A stretch of 64,000 bases of DNA from NCBI GenBank assembly GCA_019614645.1, contig JABWDB010000001.1, forward strand, positions 24,421,501 through 24,485,500, read 5' to 3'. The stretch is from Stratiolaelaps scimitus. Lineage: Eukaryota > Arthropoda > Arachnida > Mesostigmata > Laelapidae. Both the position numbers and the translations under genes were made by a program. Positions 14,294 through 28,000 of this stretch are shown here, in pieces. Every line of letters begins with the position of its first letter. Within the stretch, counting starts at the first letter, position 1. The notes beneath the pieces were generated by a model that saw only the letters and a list, made by a program, of their open reading frames with translations, ran no database searches and was not told the origin of the DNA.

Positions 14294-17292
14294 CTAGATG
14301 TCATTCGGAAAGTTCAACACCTCTAACACCCGCTGCTTGCTTCCACTTATCGGGTCATTTTGGATCCACAGTTTACTACTTGGAGTCAGATGGAACTGTA
14401 TTTTGTGTGAGTTCACATCGATGGGAAGATGGAATCGAGCGAGGCCACTATGTTCAGCGGTAACGCCGGACGGGGACCGGCCGTTGACTGCCGAGACAAG
14501 CAATTGTCCAGGCGAGTTTTGTACCTTTGTAGCGTCCCTTTCACAGACACTGGCTGATTATAGCTGTGAATATGTCACAAGTCACGTATTCGAATGCAAC
14601 GAAAGCATGTTCCCAGCGCAAGATCAATTACCTTGTGGCAACCCACAAATGTCACGTTCGATACAGACTCACTTAACAGCCCGCAAATAGACCGACAAGC
14701 GCTAGTTCTTAGAACACAATCAAGCAAGTATCCAATCTGCCCGTGTCTACCGTTCGAGAACAGAAGTAAGCGTCCAGCAGAACGCGGATCCTGACAATCG
14801 AATTCGTTATGAGAAACGGCGATCTGCTGAAGTCGACTAAATACGGCTGACAATGGCATCACATATAAGAAGGCACGCACCTCACCACGGCGGATAACTG
14901 TGGGTACGGCGGCTTGAATTTAGTCACCCTCATAGTCACGCCTTTCATCGCGCAGTCAACTATTACTGCTTGCGACACCCACGCTGCTGGCTATAGCTAG
15001 ATCGAGTTCGTTACTCCAATGCGATTTTTCTCCTTAACAAATAAATAACAGGAATGAGCGACCACGAGACGTGTTCTATGCTCCAAAAGTTAAACAGAAG
15101 CCCTGAGTAATGCATGTCTGGCTGTGCCATCTGTCAACTACTAAAGAGGAATATCAACTCTTCCGATGAAGGTCGAAGGAGTTACGTACACTTGGCTTAG
15201 AGGCTTAATGAACATTGTGTTGCCCGTCCCAAGAGCTGAACGTTTGCCAAACTGGTCAATCTCGTTGGCGGCTTCTATTGCTCTTTCTCTCTCTGACCGA
15301 GTTGAAATGAAACAGCCAGCGATATACAGTACGCAGTTATCACTACCTAAAACAAACCTGATTCTGACACGATATAGGTACTACAGGGTGTCCGATTTTG
15401 CTCTGTTACCCCGTTTTGGTAGAGGGCTCGTTTTTGAATGTTGCCGCTTATGTCGTTGTGCTTCCTTGTCGTTGAACACGATGCGCACATGAAAACGCAG
15501 TGACTATTGTAAATTCGCCCACTACCAGTGACTTGACTCGTTAAATGCTAATTGTGCAAGTTCGTGCAACCTAAATCCTACCTACAGACGTTTGTATGTG
15601 TCATATGTAACTTGTTGCCAGCGACTACAACTATCTCTCTCTCTCTCTTTCTGTTTAGCCAGCGTTTGCTCCTGTCCAGCTACTTGTTAATCGCATTTGA
15701 TGAAACAAGGTTTATACACACTTCACTTCGAGTTCATCCATGTCCAGCGGCAAAGACGCTTACAGACTTGGGACGGCGCACACCCACCCTCCCTAACTGC
15801 CAGCCACGTGACGGGGTTTGTCTCAAGGTTGTGGAGTTCAAGCCCTGCCCAATTGCAATAGAACCAACCATGGCCACACGAGAGCACGCAGACAGACAGA
15901 TGTCGTGTCCCCGTAGCCGGTTACAATGGCCGTCTTACGTTGCATGACGGAGCTTCTTCGTCAAATGTAACGGCAAACATGGTACAATAGATTAGACAAG
16001 CGCGGAACAAACCAAACAGCTTCGACGTTTGCATGGGCAGCGCACACGAACAGTCACAGTTCTCCAAGCGGCAATCGCTGATGTCGAGCGCTATCAACCG
16101 AAGCATCATAAGTGATGACGAACGTGAAGGAAATCGATAAAATGCTTCATCACAGAGCGGATAACGAATGGAAGGATATTAATTTGACGGCAATTTTTTT
16201 AATTTTTTTGTAACGAAAAAAAACGTCTCTTTCCGATCGTCACGACGCACTGAAACCGGCTTTTTTACGAATTCGTAAAACAATTATTATCACGTAAAAC
16301 CGACCGAATTGAATTGGACTGTGCGAACATACATTTCCTTCCATATATTGTCATAAAGCAATGTGCAGTGTTTTAATCCACATCCATGACGCGCAATCAT
16401 CCCACTCTGTTCTGGGTTGGGTATCTTGAGCGGGTCGCAAATTTTGTTTCGAACTAAATAGGTACATCTCAACTCGCATTCGTTGAGCTACAAAGAGAAT
16501 GCGGACACGATAACAAGATGAGTCTTCCATATCTGGTCCGGGCGTTATGTCTGTTAAAACCTCATTTGAAAACGGTGAAACAGTGCCGCGAGAGTAATCC
16601 ACCAGATAACATAGGTAATGTTGTCGTCGTTCAGAATACGAGAAGAAGTCAGTCGATTTCTACAGATACTGACATGGGTATTTATATTAAGTGTATCATA
16701 TTTGTGTTGTACTGAAAAAAGGAGCTACGTATACCTCAGGCATATTGACCTGGCAACGAGGTAGGTATATGCACATTAAAAATAGTGCACTTGTTTGGAG
16801 ATGTTGGCACGTATGAATGCGGCGCTTCAATTAAGATTTTTAAATTGGTTTGTCCCTAGAACATTATTCGGAGCTCGCTAACTCCTAATTATGCGGTCCC
16901 AGACGAAGCATTGACACCTTTGACAGGGCTTTGTCGGTGACGAACATGACATTGCTCTTTGATTATAGAGGTCCCGGCTTATTTTTGCTGACGAGGCTTC
17001 CAAACATCTGCGTGCAAGCGTGCGGAGGTCCAAAGAACAAAGGATTTTTACCAGTCGTCCATAGCAAACAGAAGCATAAACTCGAAAAAATAATCGAACA
17101 ACGAACGAAGCTCAGGCCTAACACCGCACGTATTCCTCTGCAAGTCTATTTCGAGAGAAATACTCCCTACCCAAGATCGAAGAAAAGACAATGCTGCCAA
17201 CCAACACAGCGCCAAACGCAAATGAAGAGATACTTCAGTGCGTGTCTAGAACCCGTTATTCCCCAGGCATTATATATGCAACACCATAGCTA

Positions 17293-17316
17293 ATATATAT
17301 ATATATATATATATAT
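17293..17316. repeat. TA microsatellite
   Basis: Perfect TA array of 12 units. Confidence 0.95.
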
Positions 17317-18503
17317 GAGACAGGACGGACATGAGATTCAACCTTGTTGTCTTTTGCGCTCTCTTCATTCTGATCAAATGGACACGTACCTCCCTAATTT
17401 TTATTGCCCTGTCGTCAATTTAATCCACTAGTTAACGCGGCAATACAAGCGGGCCGGCACCGACTCTATATAACTACGCAGCAACTGGCTCTATATAACC
17501 CGTTCTTTCATCACGTTCTCGGCCGTGCTGACCTCAGTCACCCGTGTCTAACAGCAGCTAGTTGTCGATTATATATATATACCACACATACGATAGATGT
17601 TTTCTGGGACCGGCTTTCCAATCTCAACATCCCGTTCAGCTCGCGTCCGTGAGGATAATGCGGTGATGCGGAAGAGAGTGAGACCCTCATTCAAACAACG
17701 GCAACGTCGTTCTCGTTTGGGAACGCTTCTCTTCGTTTGCCGAGTCGGCGGCCAACCAGTCCGCCAATGGACAGTTCAGCTCAACTCTACTGTGTTGCTA
17801 GCGTTTACCACATGCATCTCTCCCTCGCTCGCCTTTGCCATCGTTGCCTCAGCCAGGGTCAGAGCTCGCGAGCTTTGGCGTATTGGCGTCAGACCATGGT
17901 AGTGGTAGCAGAGAAGAACCCGTGCGTCAGGCAAAGCCTCTCAGGGACCCCTCAATCTCGCAATTATTCCGTTCGCATTTGCCGCGATAGCAACTGTTGC
18001 TGCCGCCGCCGCCGCCGCCGTCGTCGTCAGAACCCTTTTGGTTCAAGACTCCAACGACTCGGTCATGCCATGACGAGGCAGGTTGGGCAAGGCTACGCCA
18101 GCGGGATAGCGTAGGACTACTCCTCGAGAAATCGTCGTTGTTGCGGCCGTCGTCGCCATCCTGTCAGACAGACTCCTAGACCTCATGCCAGCAGCCTCAG
18201 CGAGTTTCTGCCGAGGAGACTGAAACGGCTAATGCAGGCTGGCCAAACAGCTCTGCACCTTATCTACTCAATGAATGCTCACGATTTCACTCATACATTT
18301 ATTCACTCAATGAGATCGCCTCACAAACAGACACAATCGGCTCGCAAGCAGAGCGCAAGCAGATGCGAGTGCTCTCATGCAGCGGTCGCATATGCAGAAG
18401 CCGACAAGCTCAAACCTCGAAACACCTCGATTGCATCGTCATCGGAAATGTTTCGTTCTATTCCAAATGGCTCATAATGGTTCACGCCGTTGGGCGCTGT
18501 GGC

Positions 18504-18530
18504 CCACTTCTCGACGACGTCGAGAAGTGG
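18504..18530. repeat. perfect 12-bp hairpin
   Basis: CCACTTCTCGAC pairs with GTCGAGAAGTGG across GAC. Flanking CCCAC and GTGGG copies suggest an alternative pairing. Confidence 0.9.
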
Positions 18531-18607
18531 AGTGGGCGTAGCAGCATGTGCTGGAAATGTCCGAGCTTTTGAACTAACTCAACGGCGGCATACGATCGTG
18601 TAGACAA

Positions 18608-18652
18608 ATCTATATATACATCTATATATATATACATAAATCTATATATACG
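18608..18652. repeat. degenerate CTATATA array
   Basis: Three imperfect copies of a TCTATATATACAT-like unit. Confidence 0.85.
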
Positions 18653-19242
18653 TCGTTAGGTAAATAGGTATGTATGTATATAGTCGTTGATAGGGTTCCG
18701 GCGTTGACGTCTCCGAATCGTCGGCTCGCTCGTGTTGAAAAACGAAATCATATTTTGCACTCATGCGACAGATGCGCGCGTACACACCTGTCGCATGATA
18801 CGGGTGCGCGTTTGCACTAGGTATGCCATCAAATAGCGAATATATTATAGATAGTAACAGCAATTACTTCAATGGAGCGGCATCGAGCGCTTGTGTATTC
18901 TCTTGTAGGTCGTACTTCAAAGATGAGTAGTTAGTTTCGATAGGTTAACGGATTTTTTTTTAACGAAACATAGATCGCGTCAGTACGTCAAGTAGTGACG
19001 ATTGTACAGCTAGCGATTTGGAACGAACGCGTCCATAGAATCAATAGTCACCACAAAGCGGTGAAATTAATGATTCGAATCGTAGAAATATTGCGAAAGA
19101 TTACATGATGGGAGACATTCTAAAAGCTCAACTTATATAGTCACGGGGCCCCCCAGATAGACTCGTCTAAAAATAGCACATTTTTCTCTACAAAAATAGT
19201 GTAGTGCAGTTCCATTCGTCGCTGAGCCCTAAGCACAGATAC

Positions 19243-19278
19243 AATATATATATATATATATATATACATATATATATT
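19243..19278. repeat. TA microsatellite, interrupted
   Basis: Two TA blocks separated by TACAT. Confidence 0.95.
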
Positions 19279-19569
19279 TATGGTTGTGATTAGAAGAGAC
19301 CAATTATCGGACGGCTTTAGCGTCGCAGTCATGTCGCCATTATGAGGCACTTCCTATTAATCATTCTGGTGTGTTTCATAGAATCCTAGGATTCCATGGG
19401 CAAATTGGCGTGGACGTGTACTCTCTTGCCTAGGTATATATGAGACCAGTCGGTGTTATGCATACTAGATGACAAAGCAGCGTTTCCTCGTAATCTTCAC
19501 CCATAGTGTTTTCCCCTCAGGACTACTAAGAATACAAAGCACGGGAAACAGTTTGTGCGGCCAAAAGAA

Positions 19570-19594
19570 AATAATAATAATAATAATAATAATA
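19570..19594. repeat. AAT microsatellite
   Basis: Eight AAT units. Confidence 0.95.
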
Positions 19595-22500
19595 GAAGGT
19601 TAACGATACAAAAATATCATATTCAAACGTCTATCATCTCTTTCGATCGATCTAGAAAAGAGAAGATAAATAGTACTATAAATGAGATTCAGCGAGTGTT
19701 GCAATCTCTTACAACCAATAGCAAGCGAAATGTATTTTAAAGGTGTCAATGCCGAGAGAATCTTACAAGCGTCAGCTGGGGACCTAACCCAGGAACATAT
19801 ACCCCCTAAATCACTGCGCATAGATGAGGTTTCCATGTAGGATAATTGTAGCTATAAAAAATAACAAAGATAATAAGTGGCGCGACCTAGATACGCTAAA
19901 TGATGGAACAATACCCATATTATTAATCAAACTCAGTAGGCACTCACTTCCTCTGGATCAATCGTGGCTGGCAGACAGCAGAGAAACTATGACTTGCAGA
20001 ACCCTAAGGTAAAAGATGAGACTGCTGGAACCGACCTAAGCAAAATGGCGACCTATGAAGCAGATATTGACGTTCATAGGAACGCACAGCGGCCATAACA
20101 AGGCTGTCTAGCTTCTCTGTACTTAAAATAGAAGGCAAACCATCACAACGGTGCTTGCATTCAACGTCCTCCTTGTTGCGCCTCGTCTAAAAGTACACAT
20201 GTCTCATAAGGTAGTATAAAAGCTTGGAAGAAACTGCAGAAGGTCCGTTACGGAATAATCACACATTCGTATCTAGAAACATTTCTCCCCTAAAAAGGAA
20301 CTGCTCCTTCCGCGATCCTGTGCAGCTGGTATCGTGAGCGAATGTGACCAACATCCGAAGTGACCCGTCAAATTGGACGGATCTACATTTAGATGGTGGT
20401 TGCCACTGAAGTAACACTCTACGCCATTTGTGTGCAGTAATAAAGCTGTAATATCTTGTGTAGGCCATTATCCAAGACTTTGAAGCACGAAGTAATACAA
20501 AAGGCTACATTAATCGACTACTACAATTTACTAAGTGGCGTGCAACAGGTTGGAATAACACACGAATAGACAGGGAATTGAACTTCCTGACGATTGATAC
20601 TGTTTGTCGCTCGATTTGACCTAGCAATGGAAAGACTGCAGAAGGTAATCAAATCGCTGGGTAGTTAAGATACCCATCATTGCCGTGCGAATGGCCGTGG
20701 CAATGCCAGTAAGCGGCATTAGTGGTAGTTGAAGGTTGAGACCAGCGGCCGTCGGTGGCAGCGATCCCCAGGAAGTTTGATAGTATTTACTCCCTCAGGA
20801 GCACCGTTTAGGCCTTCCCGCGCCATCAACTCCTCCCTGGTCCTTCATAAGCATTACAGCTAATCATATTCCTCTACACTTTGACGCTCAGCTTCTATAC
20901 TGACCCAATGGCACCGTATTATCATGATGAGATTATGCACAGTCGGCTTTATACACCCGTCTGCTTACAACAGCTAAAGATATCTCGTCTGAGTCACCAA
21001 GGTGAAGGCCTCCTTTGCTAAAGCATATAATATGATGCATATCTTGTGTAGTGCTGATAGTTAAACGTAGCGGCAATTAAATCGGGACGAGAACGAGTTT
21101 AGGGGCAGAGTAAGCAGCTAAATATATGTGGTTTTTTTTTCTACAAACTCGACCGAGATTTCGAGCTTCGTTATGTGGGTTACTTAGGCTGACATCATTG
21201 ACGTCATCATCATTAGCGTTTAATCTGCGCCTAATAGCTGTCTCGTTATTTCTCACTTGCCACTGTCAATCGGATAATGGGGTGAAGGTGGTAGTCTATG
21301 CTTTAGCCGTAACGGCTGGCTCCAAACGACTGTCATATCATCGCTCTTGAGGGCGTGTGCTAGATGATGGACCTTATCGGAATTTGACAAACTCTGCATT
21401 TGCGATTAATGCATTTCGCACGGCTCGACACCGGTATGGTGGGGGAATGATCATGAATAATTAGTTCCGTACAGTAAAGCTTGTAGATGTACAAATTTTA
21501 TTTAAATATATCATATTTTAACGATAGTCGTTTAGAATGCTACAACGAGGGACAAAGCTATAATTTCAAGTGCACAGCTACACTACACCCCTTCCCCGCG
21601 AAACGACCTATATCCAAGAATGGGCCCCGAAAATTGTAGAACCCATACAATTTAGTTTAGTTCTTGGTAGCCAAAATAATACGAACATTTTCGCGAACAA
21701 ATCCATACCACCGGGCAGCGTATAACAATAAGCGAACTATCAAGCCGTACGCACATCTTGTGCCTAGATAGACCATGACAGTGGTGAGGTGGTATATACG
21801 GTTCCTTCATCTGTCTGTCACCATAAAGCTCATCCCTATTACGGGTCACGGCCTAACAAGGTGACGACGATGCAAGCCTACTCACAGCCGGCTGATTTGA
21901 CTAACACAACGGTGGTAAAGCAGAATGAATAGAAGACAAAATATTCGTCCTGACAGTTGCTGCTAGCTGATCACGGGCTGCTCGATTCATTGACTGGCGG
22001 CCCTATTTGGCATGGCCAACTAACAAGCGCCAGCAGCCCGGTAGCCTGTTCCGACATTGCATATCGTCATGCCTTCAACACTGAGCAGTGCTACTGCTGC
22101 TGTTGCGGTCGCGAGGCGCGCGAATCGTCACAACTACGAATCGAGTATAACTGGCAGCCAGGTTGGCAGGTAGTTTAGCATTATAGATACAGGAAGAAGG
22201 CAGCGTCCCGAAGCAGCCAGGCGTCCCTGTCTATCTCGTTTCTCAGAGCTAAACATTTACCAGAACACATCGAGTCGTCCGATGGATCGTCAGATTTCAC
22301 CGTCGTTTTTGTCACAGCAACAGTAGTATATTGCCAAGTGTAAGCATTACGCGATACGCAAAAAATGTATATATTATAATACATATACAGCGTGTTGAAA
22401 TGTTGGCTCTAGATTCTTTGAAACGTATAGAAAAAGTATGTGGAAAAATCAGAACGTGAAAGCAGGTCACAGTAACTTAAAATAGTGAGGATAATGACTT

Positions 22501-23830
22501 AAATTGCTCTTTAGATGATTTTAATCATGTTCGGTTTTTCGCTCTCGAGCTTTTGTTACTTGGACGACGACTCTGTACCACTATTGTATAACTTCAAACC
22601 GTATGTGTCCTGCGAGATTCGAACCTGAGCCCCTAGGATTCGAATTCCTCGGGGCAACCCCGGGCGTCCCTTATCTCGCTTGATGTGCTTAGTTATTTCC
22701 TGTTTAGTCCCATCGTCTTTCCAGAGCAATCGAATGTCCACGATCGTCTTGATACACGCAACAACAGCTCACCCCCTGCAATGTATTCATAATCTTTCTG
22801 AACTTCATACTTCTGAAAATTCAATGGGCGAACTTTGCAAAGCAATTACTTAGGCGGCAAATACCCCCTTTTCTTATTTCATTTTCGCCCATTGAATATT
22901 CGAGCCGGCTCAGAGATCTCTTCGGTTCAGGTAGAGGCAGTTGTGGATATATATCAAATAATTCGATCTGCTGGTAAATGCGAGCAATACCAACTTGGTC
23001 AATATCGAACCGGTAGTTTGCCGCGGAACCTGATTCGGAAGTGTCCCCAACGACGAAGTGCCTCGTCTCGACTCTTGACGACAGAGTGACATCGACAGGC
23101 TCACCTCACTGTCTTATCAGCGAAATGTAATGCCGTCATCGCAGCCTCAAGGCGACCCAGCGAAATTGGTGTTCCAGAGGAGGGCACGGCCCCTCCTGAC
23201 GTACACAACGTCTTTCTTTCCGGTTCTTAGCTGTTCAATTGCAAGCTGAGGAGGTGACGACGATAAGATATCCCGTTGAACACAGATTCTACAGAAGAAT
23301 GCACTGAAAGCGATCTCTGCCAAATGTCGCACGGGCTCGGTCCATAACCCGTAAATCTCGGATAACCTGCTATCCTTCGAGATACCATTTGTTTGTAGGG
23401 AGAGTAATAGACATGGTCTTGCTCATTGTTTACGATCTACCTAAGACTCGACTCCTCGAGACATACAATCATTCATCTTTAGTGAAGATGTCTAATGTGA
23501 ATATGACCGATTGTGATATTGAAATCAAATACAGGGACGCGTCTCGGCAAATAAAATTAGACATAAAATTTGAAATGCGTATATAGCTACTACAACGCTA
23601 CGAATGTAGCGTTCAACGTATGTATGTACGAGAAATTGAGTGTTATGAAATTGTAGTTTCGTAAAGAAATCGTGTGAACGAATTAATGTGCATTTGTGCA
23701 TTCAAGTGCGAGCAATTTCGAGCCTTGAATCAAATTAAATCAAAGATTACATCATCTAAAATCTATGAGGTGCACGTAAACTTAACATAAGCATTTTGTT
23801 GACACGTGTCGAAGTGAGGCAGCTCCTCAA

Positions 23831-23872
23831 CTCTCTCTCTCAAATTTCTCTCTCTCTCTTTCTCTCTTTCTC
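23831..23872. repeat. CT-rich tract
   Basis: Interrupted CT repeats forming a 40-base pyrimidine tract. Confidence 0.93.
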
Positions 23873-24844
23873 TAAATGTCTTAAATACGTTGAAGAATAC
23901 CGAAGGGGATCACCCAGTCAGGTCCAGCTGCGTTATTTTGACACCTTTAACTTAGCAGTGTCTAGCTGCCGAAGCTTCGGCTTTCCGTAGAGGGGCGACG
24001 TACTCTGGACTGTACGGCGAATTAAAAAAGTCTGCCTACACTGCTGCGTCCAGCCGTCTGTTTTTATAGTGAACGAGCTAAAAAAAACCACCAAATATGT
24101 ACGTTCCCTTGAGGGAACGTCTAGCATTGCGCTTGCACCATATAAGTTATCAAGAACGAAGGCCGAAGAAGACATGATAAGAGCCAATGTAAATGAGGTT
24201 GCCCAGTGGCACGGTATCAACAACGCCAGCAGCACAAGCAGTATCAACCGCATAACATAGCCGAGGATAATTAGCAACGATGAGGGCCCTCTCTCTCTCT
24301 CTCTAGATCGCTCGCTCTTTGATGCCGTCTCTGGTCGTCTATGGCTCATCGACTTCTCTATCTCTCTGTTCTTTCCTCACATTTTAACATAATAACCATA
24401 CCACCAACCCGAGGCTCTCAGCTGCCAACGAGTTAAGAGTGAGTGCGCTAAATGAAGAAAAGATATGCCTTAATAATACAACATCAAGCGAATCACAGCT
24501 ACATCACCATCCGCGTCGCCGTTACCACCACCGCCTGAGACCGACAGCGCAACCACCGTGCAGTGTCTATACCATAAGTCAACACAATGAAAGGGACTAC
24601 AACCGAGAGCTCCCGCTTCGGGCAGCGACAGAAGGACGATAATGATTGAGGAAGCTGGTAGCCGCCCAGGCCAACCTGAAGAAAATAAAGCAGCAGGAGC
24701 TACACAGCCAACGAATGCACCTACGACCTTATCCCGTGCTTTTCCGCCGAACTGAGCTCTGCGCGCCAGCAGGCAGACCTCGCCCCCACCGGTACCTGAA
24801 CTGAACAGAAAAACTTTGCCTTGCACCGCTCCTTCGCTCAGCCA

Positions 24845-24929
24845 ATGGAAGCAGCTGCCGCAATTTCCTTGACGGAAGTCACTGACACTATCCTGGCTTC
24901 ATCTCATCGGGCGCGACGGATGGCAGAGG
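24845..24929 (+). CDS. candidate first coding exon (28 codons)
   Basis: An ATG in good context (CCAATGG) opens 28 codons starting MEAAAAISLTEVTDTIL, ending at a GTAAGG donor in phase 1. It lies in a GC-rich island. The frame stays open after the donor into a Cys-rich low-complexity stretch that looks non-coding. Function unknown, and no second exon was found. Confidence 0.15.
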
Positions 24930-25052
24930 GTAAGGGACAGAAAGACAGGGAGGGGGGAGTAACAGCGTTTTCTATGAGAGACGGCTGCTGGCTCGGACGG
25001 GTCCGCTACTGCTGCTGCTGCCGCTGTTGCGAGAGGGAGAACCACGCACTTC

Positions 25053-25082
25053 CTAGGTAGGGGACCTACCTAGTGTACACTA
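25053..25082. repeat. 9-bp hairpin overlapping a 12-bp palindrome
   Basis: CTAGGTAGG and CCTACCTAG are separated by GGA; the right arm runs into the perfect palindrome TAGTGTACACTA (25071-25082). Confidence 0.88.
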
Positions 25083-28000
25083 CCTTGTAGACCTGCAGTA
25101 CGGTGCAGTGCACAGGAGGCGAGGCGCTGCTCTGTTCCCGTTTGTGGCACAGGCAAAAGACTCGATGGGATGGATGAAGACCGAAGGGGTAGAGCTGTAC
25201 AACGATGAGTTTCCCTCTGGTGGGCCTTCCGCCGCGGCAACCTCGGAAAGCGACATGACTCTGGGGTATCGGGCGAAAGGAAGCTATCACCGCCACTACC
25301 GGCATCACCCCGTTGTATGGGATGAGGAATGAAAAAGATACGTGAAAATGATCGATGAAAGACCGTCGGCAAGACGTCAAAGCCTGTATCTTAGCTTGCA
25401 TAGATCGACGTATAACGTGTATAAGAAGTGGGGGCAGGGACGGGCACACGAACGTCTAGTAATAGTTCATGATCTCCTTGCAGGTAGATTGTGGAGGGAA
25501 AATGCTTAATTTCTTACGCCGCATAGTGGTAACAGTAATAGTAATACAATGGGATGTCATCACTTCAATCAGTAATACCTAAGAATATGTGGTGAGGCAT
25601 GTCATATAGGGGAACAAGTAAGAGTCAGACGAAAAAGGGTTTTAAGTTAAATGTCATTGTCGAATGTCAGCCTAGAGATTTTTTAAATATGTTCTAACAA
25701 ACCAATGTCGAAGGGTTAGCCAATTTTATCGAATCGGCTTGGCAGCAGGTAAGCATTGGGAAGCGGCAAGGCTACATCCTGCGTCTGTTCAGATACAATA
25801 CTCGTAATTTCATTCTGAGGAAGATTTAGCGGGAAATTTTTGCAGGACGATTTGCCGATGCGGATTACAGTTCTTGTTCTCTGATCCGCAGTCCTATCTG
25901 ACATCACATCAGCCGGTGAGACGGTGGAGAGCATTACAAAGACATTTGATTGATGTATTCTGTCTCGAAATCAGTGCCAGCAAGACGAACATTGTCCGCC
26001 TGCCGCAAGGGCGTGTCCAGGTCGCTCCAGAACTTCTCTGTAGTATAATTATGCTGTTGAACGTGTCCGTAAGATGACTCGACCTCACGCTGTATGAGAC
26101 CCTCCGGTAACGTGGCCACTTGGGAATCTTCACGTCCATGCATCGTTGCGACGCTTCAGGGAGCTTTGCGTTCTGATGAACGGCTTGGTATGCTTTTACA
26201 AAGTGCTACTGGCGCCGCTTCTGTTCTTGCGAGATCTCAGCAAGGAGGGGGCTCCGTTGGCCGTCATTTTACCTTTTCTCAGCACAAAACAAAAGGCCGC
26301 TTGTGTGAGAATGCGCCGCCGAGAAGCGGGCGTATTGCCATGCGGCCATGCCCACACACCGTGGTATTGTTCCCTTACACTGCTCTTACAATCGTGAGTG
26401 ATACTATATAATGAATTATTGAGGTTATGCCCGGAGGAATAAACCTATGCGAATTAAATTTTCATTTGCTCCGATGTCACAGTGCGAACACTATATTCTT
26501 CTCTCATCAATGGAGGATCACATCGTATGGACGAGTTGGCCTTGATAGCCAGAGGCAGTTTTCCGTCCCGGAGTCAGAGAACTTGTTGGTCTCTTTTTCG
26601 AACGGTGGCCAGGGTCGCTATGATCGCCACAAGCGTTGCTACCGATTAATATAAGACACGTCCCTCGATGGTACGAAGTCGCGCTTTCACAGTCCGTACC
26701 GCTACAAAATTCGGAGCAGAAAAGAGCCCTGAAGGTAGCACTCGTTTACAACAAAATAAATGCGGGCATACTTGGGAAATTCTAGTTATCGAGTTGATTA
26801 GTGAAATTGGTAAGACATTTTATCTGGCAGAGATTCGGCGATACGTCCTTGTATGCAATCAAATACTAAAGGTGAAGATCACATTCCCCGAAGGGGATAA
26901 CGTTCTGTTAGAGCTGTCCAACAGTCACCAACGTCCTTGCCCTAAGATGCCATGGGATGTTGAAGACCGCCAAAAAACATCCGCTATGAATATGCTTCTG
27001 CCGTCTACTTCCACTGATACTACGGGCACGACAGAGTTCGGGCCCCATTTACTCGTGCGGCTTGGTTCGATAAACTAGACCGGTTTCGCAAACATACTGC
27101 CTAAGTGTCCGTGTGCGTACTCAATCATGTCGACATCTGTTCTCTTTTTTGGGTATTATTCCTGCATCAGATAATGAATAGAGCTGAATTCTCGTAGATC
27201 TTATCATAGCCATTGTGGTAACGGGAATCTCTTACGAATGCCTAAGCGACCAGTGCATTCCGGGTATCAAAGCTATAACAAGCATCACTGCTACGTTGGT
27301 TAACTTGAGCCTTTCTGGCAGCAGTTGTGAGTAAAGACGAGAACAAATTAAAAACCCGAGTACTTTGCCAAACGAAGAAATGCATATGCATACAGTTCGG
27401 GGGTGAATATTACATTGTAAGGTGTATATTGTATATTAGAATATATTTATATATTACAATATTCGACTATATTATTTTATATATAATGTACATATTATCT
27501 TATAATATTAGCTGGCATACATGTATAATAGTCGGGGAGGGCTTAGGTTGAGTCATCGGTGAAGTCGAAAATACTCAGGGCACTCCACGACCAGGACCTC
27601 AAAAAAGACATCAGCAGGAAATCACTAGCGGATTGACGTGCCGGGTCGCAGTTCACGTCACGGATGAACATATGCCTAACAGGGTAAGATCCTGCAGGAA
27701 AAGATCCTCGGATTTGACCGCCAAGTCCATCAAGTGTCATACTGCGCCAGCATAATTAGTCGACGTTAAAACGACACCACTTCTCCTGAGCAATAGGACT
27801 TATTACAGCGATAATGTCAGAGTTATAGCGATCCAACGAGAGAGGCCATGGGGATTGGGTTACAATTTTTTTCAAAACCCGATAAGATACGATCTTAAGC
27901 CGTGCCGCTGACATGATCCGCGCCGTTTGAATGTATGTGTCCCGTCTCCAACTGTTCTGTTTACACGAACCGGAGAAAGTTGGTTCCTTCAACTAAACGG

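Larger units (their letters stand above)
14504..24400. other. intron- or intergenic-like DNA with TA and AAT arrays
   Basis: No supported gene. Contents are TA arrays at 17.3, 18.6 and 19.25 kb, an AAT array at 19.57 kb, a single MITE-like end at 15382, CT tracts at 23.8 and 24.29 kb, and a GCC/GTC triplet patch near 17998-18028. Overlapping frames at 17.6-18.2 kb reflect that patch. Confidence 0.45.

Noticed and set aside
14294..14880. Alpha-2-macroglobulin/TEP-like phrases in two minus-strand frames
   Set aside because: Resemblance is limited to a few residues, and the two pieces are in the wrong order for that family.
22600..22700. Minus-strand B-box-like GGTTCGAATC
   Set aside because: No A box at the right distance and no cloverleaf pairing; it lies in an imperfect TTCGAA-containing inverted repeat.
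26094..27078. Three successive plus-strand frames (105, 75 and 136 codons)
   Set aside because: In different phases with no convincing donor/acceptor between them, and no recognised domain.
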